Below, one piece after another: positions 1 to 6,981 of a stretch of 12,438 bases of DNA (position 1 is the stretch's first letter; each line of letters opens with the position of its first letter). Origin of the DNA: Candidatus Bathyarchaeota archaeon. Its GTDB lineage: Archaea; Thermoproteota; Bathyarchaeia; TCS64. The notes under the pieces were generated by a model. That model saw nothing but the letters and a program-made list of their open reading frames with translations, was not told the DNA's origin and did no database searches. Location of the stretch: positions 1 to 12,438 of the forward strand of contig JAOZIG010000430.1 of NCBI GenBank assembly GCA_026014515.1, read 5' to 3'. Position numbers and translations under genes: made by a program.

Positions 1-801
1 ATCCTGAGGCCGAATATGAAGAGAGACGCGTCCATTTGTGGGCTGGGTAAACCTGACTGCAACCTTTCCTGTGTTCAAGGTGCTGACGCCATCAACATGT
101 TGACTGATGCCAGTGAATATGTTCTCGGTAAATCGTATAAGAGCCTCTAATCCAGATGGAGCCCCTTCCTCACTTATGACACCGTTTTCAAGATACAGTA
201 CACGTTCTGCGATTCTGGAAACCTGTACGAGGTCATGCGTGGCTATGACTATTACCCTGTGCTTTGATTCTTCTCTGAGAACATTATTGATGATGCTAAC
301 ATTACCGGGATCAAGGTTCGAAGTGGGCTCATCAAGCAGTAAAACCTCCGGATCAACCACCAAGGCACGGGCGAGGGCAACACGTTGCTGTTCTCCCCCA
401 GAGAGCTCCTTAGTATCGCGGTCTCCTAAACCTGACAGACGGACTGTATCTAGAACTGTTTCGACTTTTTCTTCAATTATCGGCTCAGGAGTCTTTCTCA
501 GTCTGAGACCATATGCTATGTTTGTGAATACATCTCCCCGTAGAAAGACTGGAGTCTGGAAGATCATGGTGACGCTCTTTCTAAGCTGAGATACGTTAAG
601 AGAATTGATCAAAGTATCATTGTATGTGATGGAGCCCTTCGTTGGAAACTCTAAACCTGCAAGAATCTTCAACAACGTGGTCTTACCGACACCGCTATAC
701 CCAATGATTCCAAGCAGTTCGTCTCCCACATCCAGATTTATCCCGTTCAAAACTGGAACTTGATCATAACGCTTCTCCAAAGACTCAATATGATACTTCA
801 C
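1..801 (-). CDS. tupC: Tungstate ABC transporter ATP-binding protein TupC (3' end beyond window)
   Basis: This is the ATPase subunit that powers tungstate uptake on the cytoplasmic side of the membrane. The reading frame is open for 267 residues from a GTG start and runs off the left edge, so the C-terminus is missing. Visible motifs are Walker A at residues 34-41 (GYSGVGKT), the Q-loop glutamine at 82, the ABC signature LSGGEQQR at 133-140, Walker B with the catalytic glutamate LLLDEP at 154-159, the D-loop at 161-164, and the switch histidine at 189. After about residue 225 the chain continues into a stretch ending HIRPQD, which resembles the start of a TOBE-type oxyanion-binding domain as in ModC and WtpC. 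The GTG start overlaps the tupB stop by 4 bases (GTGA), indicating translational coupling. The tungstate assignment rests on the TupA neighbour; the ATPase alone could equally serve molybdate. Confidence 0.93.
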   Translation of the reverse strand, partial: MKYHIESLEKRYDQVPVLNGINLDVGDELLGIIGYSGVGKTTLLKILAGLEFPTKGSITYNDTLINSLNVSQLRKSVTMIFQTPVFLRGDVFTNIAYGLRLRKTPEPIIEEKVETVLDTVRLSGLGDRDTKELSGGEQQRVALARALVVDPEVLLLDEPTSNLDPGNVSIINNVLREESKHRVIVIATHDLVQVSRIAERVLYLENGVISEEGAPSGLEALIRFTENIFTGISQHVDGVSTLNTGKVAVRFTQPTNGRVSLHIRPQD

Positions 802-1508
802 TGAGCAATCCCTCCTTGAGCCCTACTAATCAAATAATTCAACGCGAGAACAACAAACAAGAGAATAAAGCTCAAAGCAAAACTCAGACCCAACTCACCT
901 TTCGCAGTCTCCAAAGCAATAGCTGTGGTTAAAACCCGTGTAATACCCTTGATATTCGCTCCAAGCATAGTAGCAATACCAAGTTCGGCGAATGCCCGGT
1001 TGAAACCAGACACTATGGCGAGACTGACCCCACTATAGGCTTCGCGTACTACGGCTATGCTTGTCTCGTATTCTGTGGCGCCCAGGGTTCTTGCTAGGTC
1101 TCGTATCTCTTTGTCCTTGCTCTCTATTGCACTGATTATGAAGGTAACCATTACTGGGAGAATCAATATCGCTTGACCCACAGCCACCCCATTAACTGTA
1201 TAAAGTAGACTCAAGGAGCCTAATGGACCACTTTTGCTAAACAGACTATACAAAAATAACCCGAGGGTAACCGTGGGTATCCCCACCATGGATTTGAAGA
1301 AGAACTTTATGTGGTGTTTACCGGGAAACTCCTTCATCGTGATAAAAACACTGAGTGGGAGCCCTACTAAGCCTGATAATATTGTGGCTAGGATTGATGT
1401 GTGAAGAGAACGAAGGGTTATCTCGATTACTGTATTATCTAGGCTGATAATCAGCCTGAATGCCTCGGATAACCCAGCTAGTATCGTCTCCCAGCCCATA
1501 GTGATCAC
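798..1508 (-). CDS. tupB: Tungstate ABC transporter permease TupB
   Basis: This is the membrane channel subunit of the oxyanion importer, 236 residues, typical for TupB/ModB-type permeases. It is mostly hydrophobic, with several membrane spans (for example about 38-57, 74-90, 108-127, 160-180 and 210-230). The cytoplasmic EAA loop that docks on the ATPase lies at about residues 134-170, with the expected pattern E..R..A.TLGA followed by A..G and GF.RA..E.G. The start is GTG at 1508; an ATG three codons further in (1499) is an alternative, and neither has a clear Shine-Dalgarno sequence. It follows tupA by 18 bases and overlaps tupC by 4 bases. Its close relationship to the TupA next door makes tungstate the favoured substrate, although molybdate or both cannot be excluded from sequence. 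Confidence 0.93.
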   Translation of the reverse strand: MITMGWETILAGLSEAFRLIISLDNTVIEITLRSLHTSILATILSGLVGLPLSVFITMKEFPGKHHIKFFFKSMVGIPTVTLGLFLYSLFSKSGPLGSLSLLYTVNGVAVGQAILILPVMVTFIISAIESKDKEIRDLARTLGATEYETSIAVVREAYSGVSLAIVSGFNRAFAELGIATMLGANIKGITRVLTTAIALETAKGELGLSFALSFILLFVVLALNYLISRAQGGIAQ

Positions 1509-1526
1509 AAAATAGTCTGGTAATAA

Positions 1527-2534
1527 TTATTGGTATAGGTCTCCTGCCTGATACCTATACTGAGTCGGACATTCTGTGCCATCTATATAAGCGAAATCCT
1601 CTACCCACTGGACTATATCTGAGTCTGGGTTATCCAGCTCTGGTATCCATGGCTTGAAAAGCGTTGATCCAAACTCATCCTGACCATAAGTCACCAACAT
1701 GGTCTGAACCTCATCGCTTACTAGGAAGCGTACGAATAACATGGCCCCATCATACATGCCCCTTGGGTTCTCCTCAGGGTTACATACTATGGCGCTATAG
1801 ACGTTCAATGTGTCCTCTCCGCTATCAACTACCTTTACCAGCTCGATGTTGTCATTAGCATAGTTCTTGAGATATGTGGCTACATCAGTCAAGGTATATG
1901 CATCCTTCTGGTTAGCCAACTGTAAGGTGGCGGTCATTCCTGCACCTGCCTCAATATACCAAGGATCACTTGTGCCTTCGATGGTCTCCGCTTTCAAGGT
2001 CTCTAAGTCGAGCCCAGTTGCTGACCAAAGTCTTTTTTCTTTACTATGCGTGCCCGAGTTGTCACCCCTTGAAACCCATAAGGCTTCACCGGTTACTCCT
2101 TTTTCGGCTATTGTAGTGAGTGCATCTAGTGGGTCCATTCCATTGATGCCTGCTGGATCTGATTCTGGTCCAACGATTATGAAGAAGTTGTATGCGAATA
2201 TTTTCCGGTTTATACCGTATCCGCTTTCCATAAACCCTAGTTCCTGTGATGGGCTGTGAACTAGAATCATATCAGCGTCCCCGTTTTTCGCGGTCTCTAT
2301 GGCTAAACCTGTACCCTGCGAGATGAAGCTAACGTTGTATTCTGGGTAATGAGTTTCGAAACGGGTTTTTAGTACGTCAAGTACTCCTGTCTCGTATAGG
2401 CTCGTTGTGGTTGAGACTATGAGTTGTTCTCTTTCCACTGGTTTTGTTTGATACCAATAGAGTCCTCCAGCTATTGTTAATATGAGAATAGCTGCAATTA
2501 TTGTGATTGTTTTTTTATTATTGAATCCTGACAT
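1527..2534 (-). CDS. tupA: Tungstate-binding protein TupA, membrane anchored
   Basis: This is the extracytoplasmic substrate-binding component of the tungstate importer (PBP_like_2 type family). From the ATG at 2534 it has 335 residues. A single hydrophobic segment at about 9-26 follows a short basic stretch and there is no lipobox cysteine, so it probably stays tethered by an uncleaved N-terminal helix rather than as a lipoprotein. Family motifs are TTTS at 42-45 followed by a glycine at 50 (the oxyanion-binding loop), then QGTG.A, DAD..LVH and IVGPESDPA. Further on are GDNSGTH and the AGAGM..TL..A motif, all characteristic of TupA rather than WtpA or ModA. A TTG at 2552 would extend it by six residues, but GGAG six bases before the ATG at 2534 favours the shorter form. 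It is the first gene of tupABC and is divergent from moaA. Confidence 0.93.
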   Translation of the reverse strand: MSGFNNKKTITIIAAILILTIAGGLYWYQTKPVEREQLIVSTTTSLYETGVLDVLKTRFETHYPEYNVSFISQGTGLAIETAKNGDADMILVHSPSQELGFMESGYGINRKIFAYNFFIIVGPESDPAGINGMDPLDALTTIAEKGVTGEALWVSRGDNSGTHSKEKRLWSATGLDLETLKAETIEGTSDPWYIEAGAGMTATLQLANQKDAYTLTDVATYLKNYANDNIELVKVVDSGEDTLNVYSAIVCNPEENPRGMYDGAMLFVRFLVSDEVQTMLVTYGQDEFGSTLFKPWIPELDNPDSDIVQWVEDFAYIDGTECPTQYRYQAGDLYQ

Positions 2535-2540
2535 TTCAAT

Positions 2541-2544
2541 CTCC
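2541..2544 (-). promoter_or_regulatory. Shine-Dalgarno site of tupA
   Basis: GGAG on the minus strand ends six bases before the ATG at 2534. It decides for that ATG over the in-frame TTG at 2552, which lies upstream of the site. Confidence 0.6.
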
Positions 2545-2563
2545 GTAAACAATCACGAATGGT

Positions 2564-2572
2564 TTATTTATT
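2564..2572 (-). promoter_or_regulatory. TATA-like box of the tupABC operon
   Basis: The minus strand reads AATAAATAA here, 38 bases upstream of the tupA ATG measured from the first base of the box. An archaeal start site about 25 bases downstream would leave a leader of roughly 9 bases, just enough for the GGAG. An identical box drives moaA in the other direction. Confidence 0.55.
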
Positions 2573-2575
2573 CAT

Positions 2576-2588
2576 ATCGATGGTCGAT
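2576..2588. promoter_or_regulatory. Inverted repeat between the tup and moa promoters, candidate operator
   Basis: ATCGA-TGG-TCGAT is a perfect 5-base inverted repeat with a 3-base spacer. It lies four bases beyond the tupA TATA-like box, where the archaeal BRE and the TFB contact would be, and about 20 bases from the moaA box. A protein bound here could block tupA transcription and perhaps affect moaA. A tungstate- or molybdate-sensing repressor would be logical, but none is encoded in this window, and the repeat is short enough to arise by chance. Confidence 0.4.
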
Positions 2589-2607
2589 GTGTAGGGACAA
2601 GCATAAC

Positions 2608-2616
2608 AATAAATAA
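2608..2616 (+). promoter_or_regulatory. TATA-like box of the moa operon
   Basis: AATAAATAA on the plus strand begins 39 bases upstream of the proposed CTG start of moaA. This almost exactly matches the spacing of the identical tupA box to its ATG, and the match independently supports the upstream moaA start. Confidence 0.55.
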
Positions 2617-2633
2617 GTCCCCCTCACCAAAAA

Positions 2634-2637
2634 GAGG
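2634..2637 (+). promoter_or_regulatory. Possible Shine-Dalgarno site of moaA
   Basis: GAGG lies nine bases before the CTG at 2647. The spacing is at the long end of normal, but no other candidate start exists between the in-frame stop at 2614-2616 and the radical SAM motif. Confidence 0.4.
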
Positions 2638-2646
2638 CGAAGAACC

Positions 2647-3564
2647 CTGAACCCATTAACAGACTCTTACAACAGACCAATCAAAAGCCTCAGGATCAGC
2701 CTCACCCAGCGATGCGACTTCAACTGCTTCTTCTGCCACCAAGAAGGCGAACACAACCACGGAGACGAACTCACGGTAGACGAGATAGAGACCATCGCCA
2801 AGATAGCCTCGGAACAAGGTATACGATACATCAAACTAACAGGCGGCGAACCCCTCATGAGAAAAGACATAGTCGAGATAGTACGCCGCGTAAAACCCCA
2901 TGTTGAAGAGGTCTCTATGACCAGTAATGCCAGCAAACTGATGGAGCTTGCATGTGATCTTAAAGAAGCTGGTTTAGCAAGAGTCAATATTAGTCTGCAC
3001 AGTCTGAGGGATGATAAGTTTAAGGAGATAACGGGCGTCGGCAAAGAAGAAGAGGTAGAAGCGGGTATCAGGGAGGCGCTTAGATGTGGATTAACCCCTG
3101 TAAAGCTAAACATGGTGGTTATGCGGGGCATCAATCACGAGGAGATAGAAGATTTAATCAAGTTCAGTAGCGAGACAGGCGCGGTTCTCCAGTTGATCGA
3201 GTTCCAAGAACTGGAGAATGGCGTAGAGTACTATGACAGCCTTCACTATGATCTCGTTCCAGTAGAGGAGATGCTTGCGGAGCGTTCAGAGCGTATCGTT
3301 GAACGTGAGATGCACCGCAGAAAAATATACTATCTACGGAACGGAGCACAGGTAGAGGTGGTGCGTCCCATGCATAACAGCACCTTCTGCAAATACTGTA
3401 CACGTCTCAGGGTGACCAGCGACGGCAAAATCAAAGCATGCTTAATGAGAGACGACAACCACGTACCATTTGTATCCTTGATGCGAGAAGGAGCCAGCCA
3501 CGATGAGCTGGTCGAGGCGTTCAAGGAAGGGGTAAGACGTAGGGAGCCATACTGGAAGGATTAA
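2647..3564 (+). CDS. moaA: GTP 3',8-cyclase MoaA (radical SAM), probable CTG start
   Basis: MoaA uses S-adenosylmethionine and two 4Fe-4S clusters to convert GTP to 3',8-cyclo-7,8-dihydro-GTP, the first step of molybdopterin synthesis. Read from CTG at 2647 the protein has 305 residues, a normal archaeal length, and begins with the usual D.Y.RP..SLRIS stretch. The SAM cluster motif CDFNCFFC places cysteines at 23, 27 and 30. GGEP is at 66-69 and SLHSLRDD follows. The C-terminal cluster has cysteines at 248, 251 and 265 in canonical C-x2-C-x13-C spacing. The first ATG in frame is at 2857, after the catalytic cysteines, so an ATG-based call would give a dead protein. Between the in-frame TAA at 2614 and the motif, CTG is the only near-standard start. 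The chain ends without the Gly-Gly tail of bacterial MoaA. It leads the moa operon. Confidence 0.9.
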   Translation: MNPLTDSYNRPIKSLRISLTQRCDFNCFFCHQEGEHNHGDELTVDEIETIAKIASEQGIRYIKLTGGEPLMRKDIVEIVRRVKPHVEEVSMTSNASKLMELACDLKEAGLARVNISLHSLRDDKFKEITGVGKEEEVEAGIREALRCGLTPVKLNMVVMRGINHEEIEDLIKFSSETGAVLQLIEFQELENGVEYYDSLHYDLVPVEEMLAERSERIVEREMHRRKIYYLRNGAQVEVVRPMHNSTFCKYCTRLRVTSDGKIKACLMRDDNHVPFVSLMREGASHDELVEAFKEGVRRREPYWKD

Positions 3565-3566
3565 CC

Positions 3567-3809
3567 ATGAAGATAAACATCAGATACTTTGGGCAGTTCA
3601 GGGATTTCACGGGGAAACGTGAAGAATCATTAGAAGTAGCTGATGGAATCACGGTTGAAGGCATACGAGAACATATCAGAAGCATATATTCGAAGATAGC
3701 AGCCAAGGAAGAGGTATTAGTGGCTGTGAACGGCAACTTTGGACCTCTAGATCAAGTTATTAACGCGACTGATGAGGTGGCTTTCTTCCCCCCAGTGAGT
3801 GGTGGTTAA
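3567..3809 (+). CDS. moaD: Molybdopterin synthase sulfur carrier subunit MoaD
   Basis: This is the small ubiquitin-fold subunit of MPT synthase. Its C-terminal glycine carries the thiocarboxylate sulfur that is transferred to cyclic pyranopterin monophosphate. It has 80 residues, the usual size, begins with the beta-strand pattern KINIRYFGQFRD, and ends in PPVSGG with the diagnostic Gly79-Gly80. It starts two bases after the moaA stop. The adenylyltransferase that would activate the tail (MoeB/UbaA type) is not in this window and must be encoded elsewhere. The fold is shared with other ThiS/MoaD/SAMP-type carriers, but the position directly before moaE makes MoaD the clear choice. Confidence 0.95.
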   Translation: MKINIRYFGQFRDFTGKREESLEVADGITVEGIREHIRSIYSKIAAKEEVLVAVNGNFGPLDQVINATDEVAFFPPVSGG

Positions 3810-3810
3810 A

Positions 3811-4227
3811 GTGATCAAACTACAACGCGAAGACATAGATGTCAAAAAGATTCTAGAATCAGTAAAGAGCCCCAGCAGTGGGGGAGTAGTCACTTTTCTA
3901 GGCACTGTACGTGATAACGCCAAGGGGCACAGCGTAGAACACATGAGTATCGAGGTCTACGAGGAGATGGCGTGCAAGCAACTGGAAGCCATAGAATCAG
4001 AGACACTGGAAAAGTATGGAATCCATAAGATTGCAGTTGTTCACAGATACGGCGATCTTACAGTGGGTGATAACATCGTGTTTATCGCCGTAGCAGCAGG
4101 ACACAGGGAGGAAGCCTTTGATGCCTGCAGATATATTATCGATGAATTGAAGCAGCGTGTGCCCATATGGAAGAAGGAGACCACACCAGAGGGAGAAATC
4201 TGGGTAGAGGGAGAAAAACATGAGTGA
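3811..4227 (+). CDS. moaE: Molybdopterin synthase catalytic subunit MoaE
   Basis: MoaE is the large subunit of MPT synthase; with MoaD it inserts two sulfurs into precursor Z to form the dithiolene. From GTG at 3811 it has 138 residues. The family motifs FLGTVR (29-34), a central YGDL.VGD stretch and VPIWKKE.TPEG near the C-terminus are present. Lysines 114 and 121 lie seven residues apart, as do the two catalytic lysines of the E. coli enzyme. GTG codons at 3799 and 3802 are in frame and would overlap moaD. I prefer 3811 because it gives the usual N-terminus, has a GGTGG five bases before it, and falls one base after the moaD stop. The end overlaps moaC by 8 bases. Confidence 0.94.
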   Translation: MIKLQREDIDVKKILESVKSPSSGGVVTFLGTVRDNAKGHSVEHMSIEVYEEMACKQLEAIESETLEKYGIHKIAVVHRYGDLTVGDNIVFIAVAAGHREEAFDACRYIIDELKQRVPIWKKETTPEGEIWVEGEKHE

Positions 4228-4666
4228 TCCGGTAAAGATGATTGATGTCTCGGGAAAAGAGACGGTTTACCGATCCGCGACGGCGGTGGGATGCATCAAA
4301 CTCAAAAAAACAACAGTAGCAACCATCAAGGAACGGGGGATCAAGAAGGGTGACCCATTAACAGTGGGAGAAGTCGCGGCTATACTGGCTGTGAAGAAGA
4401 CCCCTGAACTCATACCCCTATGCCATAACATACCCATCAGCCAAGTAGACGTAACCTACAGCTTCAAAGAGGACCGCATCGAGGCTCGTTGCAGCGTGAT
4501 CACAAACGCTCAGACTGGGGTCGAGATGGAGGCACTCATGGGAGTAACCACAGCTCTACTCAACATCTGGGACATGACAAAGTACCTTGAAAAAGACGAG
4601 AACGGACAGTACCCAGACGCAGAGATCACAGGCATCAAGGTCTTGGAGAAGAGGAAAGGAGCATGA
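4220..4666 (+). CDS. moaC: Cyclic pyranopterin monophosphate synthase MoaC
   Basis: MoaC rearranges the MoaA product to cyclic pyranopterin monophosphate (precursor Z). It has 148 residues, normal for the family. The highly conserved segment KKTPELIPLCH spans 59-69, TGVEMEAL is at 99-106, and the active-site Asp118 and Lys121 sit in WDMTK, matching the catalytic D-x2-K pair of the E. coli enzyme. The ATG lies 8 bases inside the end of moaE and the stop shares ATGA with the next gene, so translation is probably coupled on both sides. The N-terminal region has the usual M(I/V)DVSGKE.T.R.A pattern. Confidence 0.96.
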   Translation: MSDPVKMIDVSGKETVYRSATAVGCIKLKKTTVATIKERGIKKGDPLTVGEVAAILAVKKTPELIPLCHNIPISQVDVTYSFKEDRIEARCSVITNAQTGVEMEALMGVTTALLNIWDMTKYLEKDENGQYPDAEITGIKVLEKRKGA

Positions 4667-5157
4667 GTCACCCCCGAGACCAACAGATCGAGGCAGATTT
4701 CGCCTTACTAGTAACCAGTGACTCACGAACACTGGAGGACGACCATACAGGCAACCTAGCTGTGTCAATGCTTGAGGCAGCAGGACACAATGTTATCAAA
4801 AGGGCAATAGTGCCCAATGACGCTGAGAAGATCAAGAAGTGGATATTGGAAGCCATGGAGAGTGAAGCCTCGGTGATAATTACCAGCGGCGGGACAGGCA
4901 TAGGCACCGTAGACGTAACAGTTGATACAGCTAGAGGCATGTTCGAGAAGGAATTACCGGGATTCGGGGAGCAGTTTAGAAGACTCAGCTACGATGAAGT
5001 AGGAGTACCCGGCTTGATGAGCAGATCAACAGCAGGCGTAATCGGCAAGAAACTTGTTTTCTGTCTCCCGGGTTCAAGTGGAGCCATGAGGACGGCGTTA
5101 AATGGGATTATCTTACCGGGAATAGGGCATATGCTTTGGGAGTTAAGTAGAAGATGA
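4663..5157 (+). CDS. moaB: Molybdopterin adenylyltransferase MoaB/MogA family
   Basis: In archaea this protein activates molybdopterin by adenylylation so that the metal can be inserted; it is a soluble MoCF_biosynth-domain protein. It has 164 residues, typical of MoaB. The nucleotide and pterin-binding signature TSGGTGIGTVDVT is present mid-protein, followed by the PGF.E.FR..S...VG segment and PGSSGAMRTAL near the C-terminus. It overlaps moaC and moeA by 4 bases each (ATGA at both junctions), placing it firmly in the operon. The MoaB and MogA families are hard to separate by sequence, but the short length and position match archaeal MoaB. Confidence 0.93.
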   Translation: MSHPRDQQIEADFALLVTSDSRTLEDDHTGNLAVSMLEAAGHNVIKRAIVPNDAEKIKKWILEAMESEASVIITSGGTGIGTVDVTVDTARGMFEKELPGFGEQFRRLSYDEVGVPGLMSRSTAGVIGKKLVFCLPGSSGAMRTALNGIILPGIGHMLWELSRR

Positions 5158-6359
5158 CTATGAAGCCATTCAAGGAATTGATGCCAAGACAGGAAGCAAT
5201 CGATATTATTCTTAGGGAAACCAAGCCAGTAACAGCTACAGAAAAGATACCAATACAGGAATCAATTGGACGAGTCCTAGCCACAGACATAGTAGCAGGA
5301 TTCAACGTACCACCTTTTCCAAGAGCAAGCATGGACGGCTACGCGGTAAAAGCAGCGGACACAGAGAAAGTGCCTACTAAACTCAAGCTAATTGGCGCAC
5401 AGCACACGGGAGGCATCTTCGAGGGCACTGTAAACCATGGAGAGTGCCTTGAGATAGCTACTGGAAGCCCCATGCCTGATGGCGCAGACGCCGTCGTGAT
5501 GGTGGAATACACTGAGCTAGAGGGAGACTATGTAGTCATTAATCGGGAGGTTACCCCGGGTAAGAACATGGCTCCAGCAGGAGAGGACATGATCAAAGGC
5601 ACCAAGGTTCTCGAATCAGGAGTATACATTACTCCAGGCGTATTGGGTGCATTCGCAGCCCTAGGATACACTGATGTCGAGGTCTATGTGAAGCCAAAGG
5701 TCGCTATCTATAGCAGTGGACCAGAGGTAGCTCCACAAGGCACACCGTTGAAACCAGGACAAATCTATGACATCAACAGCTACACGCTTGCATCTGTCAT
5801 CGAGATGAACGGCGGAGTACCCTGTAAACGTGGCATCATGGAGGACAAACTAGACTCCATCAAAAAAAGCCTAAGTGATGCATCAAGCTACGATCTGGGA
5901 GTATTCAGTGGCGGTAGCAGCGTAGGCGTCAAGGACCTCTTCGGAGAAGCAATCGAGGAACAAGGCGAAATATACTTCCACGGCGTCAAGACCAAACCCG
6001 GAAAGCCTACACTATTCGGTAAGGTGGATGATACTCTTGTCTTTGGCATGCCGGGATACCCCACTAGCTGCCTGAACAACAGCTACGTGTACTTGCTTCC
6101 TGCTCTAAGGAAAATGGCGAGGCTGCCACCGAAGCACTGGGTCAAGTTATTGGTACCAATAGGAGAGGGATTCGAGTCCAAGGGAGACCGTGAACAGTTC
6201 ATCACCGTTGAGATCAAGAATGGGAAAGCCTATAGGGTCTTCAAGCAGAGCGGTGACATCACCAGCATGACTCATGCTGATGGTTTCATTATTCTGCCAA
6301 TTGGTTATACGAAGCTTGAAGCTGGGGACATGGTAGAGGTAACTCTCCTCCATGTCTAG
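5154..6359 (+). CDS. moeA: Molybdopterin molybdenumtransferase MoeA
   Basis: MoeA cleaves adenylylated molybdopterin and inserts molybdate, or in tungsten users tungstate, to yield the active cofactor. It has 401 residues, close to E. coli MoeA. Motifs run in order: PPFPRASMDGYAV with the conserved Asp61, GSPMPDGADAVVM, the domain III stretch FSGGSSVGVKD at 251-261, the PGYPTS motif at 300-305, and a C-terminal domain IV from about residue 325. The start shares ATGA with moaB; a second ATG two codons in is possible. Archaea often carry two moeA copies thought to differ in metal preference. The divergent tungstate importer hints at tungsten for this one, but that is inference. The last 71 bases overlap a gene on the other strand. 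Confidence 0.95.
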   Translation: MTMKPFKELMPRQEAIDIILRETKPVTATEKIPIQESIGRVLATDIVAGFNVPPFPRASMDGYAVKAADTEKVPTKLKLIGAQHTGGIFEGTVNHGECLEIATGSPMPDGADAVVMVEYTELEGDYVVINREVTPGKNMAPAGEDMIKGTKVLESGVYITPGVLGAFAALGYTDVEVYVKPKVAIYSSGPEVAPQGTPLKPGQIYDINSYTLASVIEMNGGVPCKRGIMEDKLDSIKKSLSDASSYDLGVFSGGSSVGVKDLFGEAIEEQGEIYFHGVKTKPGKPTLFGKVDDTLVFGMPGYPTSCLNNSYVYLLPALRKMARLPPKHWVKLLVPIGEGFESKGDREQFITVEIKNGKAYRVFKQSGDITSMTHADGFIILPIGYTKLEAGDMVEVTLLHV

Positions 6360-6981
6360 GATTTATTAGCTCACGGGATATGGCGCCGAGTATCATCAAT
6401 GGGATCGGGATTATCATCAAACCTGCGATATTCAGCACATGCCCTAAGACTACTGCATCATTCACACCCATTACAGTGAATAAGAGCAGTAAAACCGAGA
6501 GTATCCAGTATACTCCGATACTCCAACCCCACGCTCCAGCCAGTCTACGTTGCCACTGAATGGAAATACGTTTTCTCCACCAGTCTAGTGGGCTGTTTAT
6601 TCCCTTCGCCAATACACAGGTGACAAGTCCGAGGTCGGGTACCCAGCCACCGCCTACAAGCGCCTGTATTACGACTAAGACGAGCATGACTGATGGTCCT
6701 GCTTTGGTGTGTAGATACTTGACAGCCCAAAACGTGGATACGATGCTGGTGATTACTGCTAATACGCCTGTCCAGTAGAAGCTGGGCACGATTGTGAGGA
6801 CACTGTAGGCTGTGTCCTGATAATTTATGTAGCTTGGACCGATAAAACTCACCCAGAGGGTCTCAGGGACGATGTGTCCTTGTCGGATCAATCCTGTTCC
6901 TGACATTATGCCTGAGATTCCGGCTAAAAATGCAAAGGATAGTGCCGTGGCTCTGATGGCGTTTCCATTGAAGGTCTTCAT
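6289..6981 (-). CDS. Unrecognised five-span membrane protein
   Basis: I do not recognise this 230-residue protein. It has about five hydrophobic membrane segments, at roughly residues 11-32, 61-87, 97-118, 153-171 and 182-201. A basic and tryptophan-rich loop (134-147, WWRKR and QWQRR) is probably cytoplasmic. A polar tail of about 28 residues ends the protein, and most of that tail is encoded antisense to the 3' end of moeA (71-base overlap). The ATG is shared with the stop of the preceding membrane gene (ATGA), so the two are almost certainly co-translated. No transporter signature, cofactor motif or signal peptide was seen. Function unknown; the pair may form a complex. Confidence 0.75.
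   Translation of the reverse strand: MKTFNGNAIRATALSFAFLAGISGIMSGTGLIRQGHIVPETLWVSFIGPSYINYQDTAYSVLTIVPSFYWTGVLAVITSIVSTFWAVKYLHTKAGPSVMLVLVVIQALVGGGWVPDLGLVTCVLAKGINSPLDWWRKRISIQWQRRLAGAWGWSIGVYWILSVLLLLFTVMGVNDAVVLGHVLNIAGLMIIPIPLMILGAISRELINPRHGGELPLPCPQLQASYNQLAE

Noticed and set aside
107..589. Plus-strand open frame of 160 codons
   Set aside because: It is the antisense shadow of tupC, whose ABC ATPase motifs are unambiguous on the minus strand.
2667..3134. Minus-strand open frame opposite moaA
   Set aside because: Serine- and leucine-rich translation with no motif, lying fully antisense to the radical SAM domain.
2857..3564. moaA starting at the first ATG
   Set aside because: This start would discard the CxxxCxxC motif and the GGEP motif, both intact in the same frame just upstream.
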